A stretch of DNA of 64,000 bases from Bradyrhizobium sp. AUGA SZCCT0283 (GTDB taxonomy: Bacteria; Pseudomonadota; Alphaproteobacteria; Rhizobiales; Xanthobacteraceae). The position numbers and the translations under genes were made by a program. Below are positions 60,625-64,000 of the stretch, piece after piece. The notes beneath the pieces were generated by a model that was not told the origin of the DNA, did not search any database, and saw only the letters and a program-made list of their open reading frames with translations. The first letter of the stretch is position 1. The number at the start of each line of letters is the position of its first letter. Location of the stretch: assembly GCF_018130385.1 (NCBI RefSeq), contig NZ_JAFCLU010000018.1, positions 62,001 through 126,000 of the forward strand. The letters run 5' to 3'.

Positions 60625-61824
60625 TCAGGCAACGGCGGCCTTCGGCATCGCGACGACGTCGCGTCCCTTGAGCACTTCCATCGCCGCCAGTACGCCGCCG
60701 CCACGATGCGGCACCTTGGCGAGATCGAGACCCATCTCGACACCCGACAGCGTGCCCATCATCATCAGGTCGTTGAAGTGCCCGATATGACCGATCCGGA
60801 ACACCTTGCCCTTGATCTTGTTCAGGCCGGTGCCGAGCGACATGTCGAAATTTTCCAGCACGACTTTTCGGAAATTATCGGCGTCATGGCCTTCCGGCAT
60901 AACGACGCCGGTCAGCGCGGGCGAGTGTGCGCCCTGCTCCTGGCATTGCGTTTCCAGGCCCCACACCTTGGCGGCTGCGCGCGTCGCGGCGCTGTGGCGC
61001 TTGTGCCGCGCGAAGACATTCTCCAGCCCTTCCTCCTCGAGCATCTTGACCGCTTCACGCAAGCCGAACAGCAAATTGGTTGCGGGCGTATAGGGCCAGG
61101 TGCCTGCCTTGTTGATCGCGATGACTTCCTGCCAGTCCCAATAGGAGCGCATCGCGGGATTCGCCTTCGCAACCGCCAGCGCCTTTTCCGAGACGGCGTT
61201 GAAGCCGAGACCAGGCGGCAGCATCAGGCCCTTCTGCGACCCGGCGACCGAGACGTCGATGCCCCAGGCATCGTGCTCGTATTCCAGCGATCCGAGGCCG
61301 GAGATGGTGTCGACCATCAGCAGCGCGGGATGGTTGACGCGGTCGAGAATTTTGCGGACGTCCTGCGGATGGGTGACGCAGCCGGTCGAGGTCTCGTTGT
61401 GGACCACACACACGGCCTTGATCTTGTGCGCCTTGTCGGCCGACAGCCGCGCCTCGATCTGCTCGAGGTCGGCGCCGTGACGCCAGTCACCGGGCAGGAA
61501 ATCAACTTCGAGCTTGAACTTCTCGGCGATACCGCGCCACAGCACGGCGAACTGCCCGGTTTCCGCCATCAGCACCTTATCGCCGGGTTGCAGCGTATTG
61601 ACGAGGGCTGCCTCCCAGGCGCCGGTGCCGGACGACGGGTAGATGATCACCGGCTGCTTGGTGCGAAATACCCGCTGCATCGCGGCCAGCACAGCGTGGC
61701 CGACCTCGGCAAACTCGGGACCCCGGTGGTCCATGGTCGGCATGTCCATCGCGCGCAGCACCCGGTCCGGCACGTTGGTCGGTCCCGGAATCTGCAGAAA
61801 ATGCCTTCCAGTATGCACGGTCAT
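60625..61824 (-). CDS. Serine/alanine-glyoxylate aminotransferase (SgaA-like)
   Basis: Class V PLP aminotransferase of 399 residues: FLQIPGPTNVPDRVLRAMDMPTMDHRGPEF, PSSGTGAWEAAL, VCVVHNETSTGCVTHPQDV, the lysine K198 in GSQKGLMLPPGLGF, NKAGTWPYTPATNLLFGLREAV and FRIGHIGHFND match serine-glyoxylate aminotransferases of methylotrophs and rhizobia. It forms hydroxypyruvate and glycine from serine and glyoxylate, or alanine/pyruvate alternatives. ATG 61824 is chosen; the frame is open upstream into the divergent region. The 169-base gap to the oxidoreductase gene holds divergent promoters. Confidence 0.93.
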   Translation of the reverse strand: MTVHTGRHFLQIPGPTNVPDRVLRAMDMPTMDHRGPEFAEVGHAVLAAMQRVFRTKQPVIIYPSSGTGAWEAALVNTLQPGDKVLMAETGQFAVLWRGIAEKFKLEVDFLPGDWRHGADLEQIEARLSADKAHKIKAVCVVHNETSTGCVTHPQDVRKILDRVNHPALLMVDTISGLGSLEYEHDAWGIDVSVAGSQKGLMLPPGLGFNAVSEKALAVAKANPAMRSYWDWQEVIAINKAGTWPYTPATNLLFGLREAVKMLEEEGLENVFARHKRHSAATRAAAKVWGLETQCQEQGAHSPALTGVVMPEGHDADNFRKVVLENFDMSLGTGLNKIKGKVFRIGHIGHFNDLMMMGTLSGVEMGLDLAKVPHRGGGVLAAMEVLKGRDVVAMPKAAVA

Positions 61825-61993
61825 GGGCGTCCTTCCCGGTATTGCCTTGGTTTCGCGAGACGGTCGAATATCACTATTTGGCGGGCTTGTCCCCCGCCCG
61901 GCGAAGGCCATCAATGATAAGAAGCAGGGCTTTGCCTTGCCAAGCCGGACCCCGGCAGGCAAGACACTGCCGGACATCCAAGAGAACAAGGTA

Positions 61994-64000
61994 ATGGCGG
62001 CAACAGGGGCCGAAAAACCACAGGAATCCGCTGAAAGCAGCGGCCTTGCCAGGCGTCTCGCCCGCGAGATGACGGGCGACGTTTTCTTCGACGCCTTCAA
62101 CCGCGGGCGTTATGCGACCGATGCCTCGTTCTACCAGATCCTGCCCCTGGGCGTGGTGGTTCCCAGGACCATGGACGAGGCGCTGCGGGCGCTTTCCATC
62201 GCCAGGGACGAGGGCCGAATCGTCACCCCGCGCGGAGGCGGGACGTCGCAGTGCGGCCAGACCGTCAACGAGGGAATTGTCGTCGACTTCTCCAAGCATC
62301 TGAACCGCATCCTCTCGCTCGACGTCGAAAACCGCATCTGCGTGGTCGAGCCAGGTATCGTGCTGGACGATCTCAACCGCCAGCTTAAAAAACACGGCCT
62401 CTGGTTTCCGGTGGACGTCTCCACCGCCTCGCGGGCCACCATCGGCGGCATGGCCGGCAACAATTCCTGCGGCGGCCGTTCGCTGCGCTATGGCACCATG
62501 CGCGACAACACGCTGTCGATGGATGCGGCGCTGGCCGACGGCACGCTCCTGCATTTCGGCGAGGTGCCGCGGGATCTGGCGCGGGTGAACTCGCCCCAGG
62601 GCGGGCTTGCGCTATTCCGGGACATGCTCGATCTCGGCGAGCGCGAGGCCGCCGAGATATCGGAGCGGTTTCCAAAGGTGCAGCGCCGCGTCGGCGGCTA
62701 CAATCTCGATGCGCTGGTGCCGCGCAATGCGCCCAACAACATGGCGCATCTGCTGGTCGGCTCGGAAGGCACGCTGGCCTTTACGACGCAAGTCGAGCTC
62801 AAGCTGTGGCCTGTCATCCGCAACAAGGTGCTGGGCGTCTGCCATTTCGGCAGTTTTTACGAGGCGATGGATGCGGCGCAGCATCTGGTGAAACTGCGGC
62901 CAATCGCGGTGGAACTGATCGACCGCACCATGATCGCGCTGGGGCGCGATATTGCGATGTTCAGGCCCGTGATCGAAGCGACCGTGCGGGGCGATCCCGA
63001 CGCGCTGCTGATCGTCGAGTTCGCCGAGGAGGATCAGCCTGACAATCTGCGAAAGCTGAAACAGCTTTCGCAATTGATGTTGGATCTTGGATTCGGCTGG
63101 AACCATCCGCAGCGTAAATGGGGCGGCGTGGTTGATGTCGTCGAACCCGCGACGCAGACGGCGATCGCGGATTTTCGTACCTCTGGCCTCAACGTGATGA
63201 TGTCGATGAAGCAGGAGGGCAAGCCAGTCTCCTTTGTCGAGGATTGCGCCGTACCGCTGCCGCATCTCGCCGACTACACCGAGCGGCTCAACGCCATCTT
63301 CGCCAAGCATGGCACGCGCGGCACCATGTATGCCCACGCCTCCGAAGGCTGCCTGCATGTGCGCCCGGTCCTGAATTTGAAGCTCGAAAAGGACGTCAAG
63401 GCGATGCGGGCCATCGCCGAAGAGACCTTCGAGATGGTGCGCGAGTACAAGGGCTCGCACTCCGGCGAGCATGGCGACGGGCTGGTTCGCTCCGAATTTC
63501 ACGAAGCGATGTTCGGCTCCCGCATCGTTGCCGATTTCCGCGAGGTCAAGCAGCGCTTCGATCCGGACAATCTGCTCAATCCCGGCAAGATCGTCGATCC
63601 GCCAAAAATGGACGATCGTTCGTTGTTCCGTTATCAGCCGGACTATCGCGTTGGCGAATTCAAGACTGCGCTTGACTGGTCGGCCTATCCTGGCGCCGGC
63701 AGCGGCTTTCAGGGCGCGGTCGAGATGTGCAACAACAACGGCGCCTGCCGGAAGCTCGAGGGCGGCGTGATGTGTCCGTCCTACCGCGCAACCCGCAATG
63801 AGAAGGACGTGACGCGAGGCCGCGCCAACACGCTGCGGCTGGCGATTTCCGGTCAGTTGGGTCCTGACGCGCTGGCCTCAGATGAAATGATGGACACGCT
63901 CAAACTCTGCGTATCCTGCAAGGCCTGCCGCCATGAATGCCCGACCGGCGTCGACATGGCCAAGATGAAGATCGAGGTGCTGGCCGCACGTGCCGAGAAA
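61994..64000 (+). CDS. FAD/Fe-S 2-hydroxyacid dehydrogenase (YdiJ/D-lactate-glycolate type), 3' end outside window
   Basis: 669 residues are present and the frame is open at the window end. The FAD_binding_4 domain comes first: VVVPRTMDEALRALSIARDEGRIVTPRGGGTS, then STASRATIGGMAGNNSCGGRSLRYG and LLVGSEGTLAFTTQVELKLWP. The FAD-oxidase C domain follows, with HASEGCLHVRPVLNLK, SHSGEHGDGLVRSEF and FDPDNLLNPGKIVD. An iron-sulfur part then begins (MCNNNGACRKLEGGVMCPSYRAT) with a CxxCxxCxxxC cluster at C639, C642, C645 and C649 (LCVSCKACRHECPTG). Full-length relatives are about 1000 residues. It probably oxidises D-2-hydroxyacids such as D-lactate, glycolate or D-2-hydroxyglutarate. Confidence 0.92.
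   Translation, partial: MAATGAEKPQESAESSGLARRLAREMTGDVFFDAFNRGRYATDASFYQILPLGVVVPRTMDEALRALSIARDEGRIVTPRGGGTSQCGQTVNEGIVVDFSKHLNRILSLDVENRICVVEPGIVLDDLNRQLKKHGLWFPVDVSTASRATIGGMAGNNSCGGRSLRYGTMRDNTLSMDAALADGTLLHFGEVPRDLARVNSPQGGLALFRDMLDLGEREAAEISERFPKVQRRVGGYNLDALVPRNAPNNMAHLLVGSEGTLAFTTQVELKLWPVIRNKVLGVCHFGSFYEAMDAAQHLVKLRPIAVELIDRTMIALGRDIAMFRPVIEATVRGDPDALLIVEFAEEDQPDNLRKLKQLSQLMLDLGFGWNHPQRKWGGVVDVVEPATQTAIADFRTSGLNVMMSMKQEGKPVSFVEDCAVPLPHLADYTERLNAIFAKHGTRGTMYAHASEGCLHVRPVLNLKLEKDVKAMRAIAEETFEMVREYKGSHSGEHGDGLVRSEFHEAMFGSRIVADFREVKQRFDPDNLLNPGKIVDPPKMDDRSLFRYQPDYRVGEFKTALDWSAYPGAGSGFQGAVEMCNNNGACRKLEGGVMCPSYRATRNEKDVTRGRANTLRLAISGQLGPDALASDEMMDTLKLCVSCKACRHECPTGVDMAKMKIEVLAARAEK

Overview
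The window is a high-GC alphaproteobacterial chromosome segment, most like Bradyrhizobium or a close relative. This is inferred from codon usage, a rhizobial-type palindromic repeat (GTCATTGCGAGCGAAGCG family), a tripartite tricarboxylate transporter, and small ORFs that look rhizobial. No database search was possible. I saw no rRNA, tRNA or CRISPR array.

1-41 kb is a mosaic surface-polysaccharide locus. On the left, two SDR genes and pseB-pseC-pseF run rightward. They face a leftward operon: pseG, a formyltransferase, pseI, a surface-carbohydrate enzyme, a Wzx-type flippase, a PhyH-like oxygenase, two methyltransferases, a Wzy-like protein, a Wzz-like protein and an HddC-GmhB fusion. Together they should make CMP-pseudaminic acid, apparently with an N-formyl group in place of the PseH-dependent acetyl, and assemble it into a glycan. 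From 16.7 to 31 kb come glycosyltransferases, a UDP-xylose synthase, a second polymerase-like membrane protein, rfbB, rfbA, a second flippase, and an operon of a half-size NDP-hexose 2,3-dehydratase, a DegT aminotransferase and a Gfo/Idh oxidoreductase. That operon suggests a dTDP-2,6-dideoxy or 2,3,6-trideoxy amino sugar, a chemistry best known from antibiotics. From 32 to 41 kb are wecE, an undecaprenyl-type GT2, a second sugar formyltransferase, methyltransferases, and two tandem paralogous large membrane proteins.

41-47 kb holds a serralysin-like RTX metalloprotease with three 115-residue repeats, a CoA-transferase, a type II dehydroquinase-like protein lacking one active-site histidine, and a small conserved protein.

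47.2-52.8 kb is a decayed accessory island. It has an integrase pseudogene with at least six lesions, an orphan receiver protein, small paralogous ORFs each followed by a duplicated 150-nt structured element with a terminator, a frameshifted superinfection-immunity-like gene, a second frameshifted small gene, and an N-terminal scrap of a group II intron reverse transcriptase.

52.8-64 kb is metabolic. TctA and TctB sit in line with mtnP-mtnA (methylthioadenosine salvage). A class II aldolase gene is divergent from mtnP, and a TctC-type binding protein lies nearby. Then come a collagen-like lipoprotein, a small secreted protein, a crotonase, a serine/alanine-glyoxylate aminotransferase, and the first two thirds of a large FAD/Fe-S 2-hydroxyacid dehydrogenase cut by the window end.
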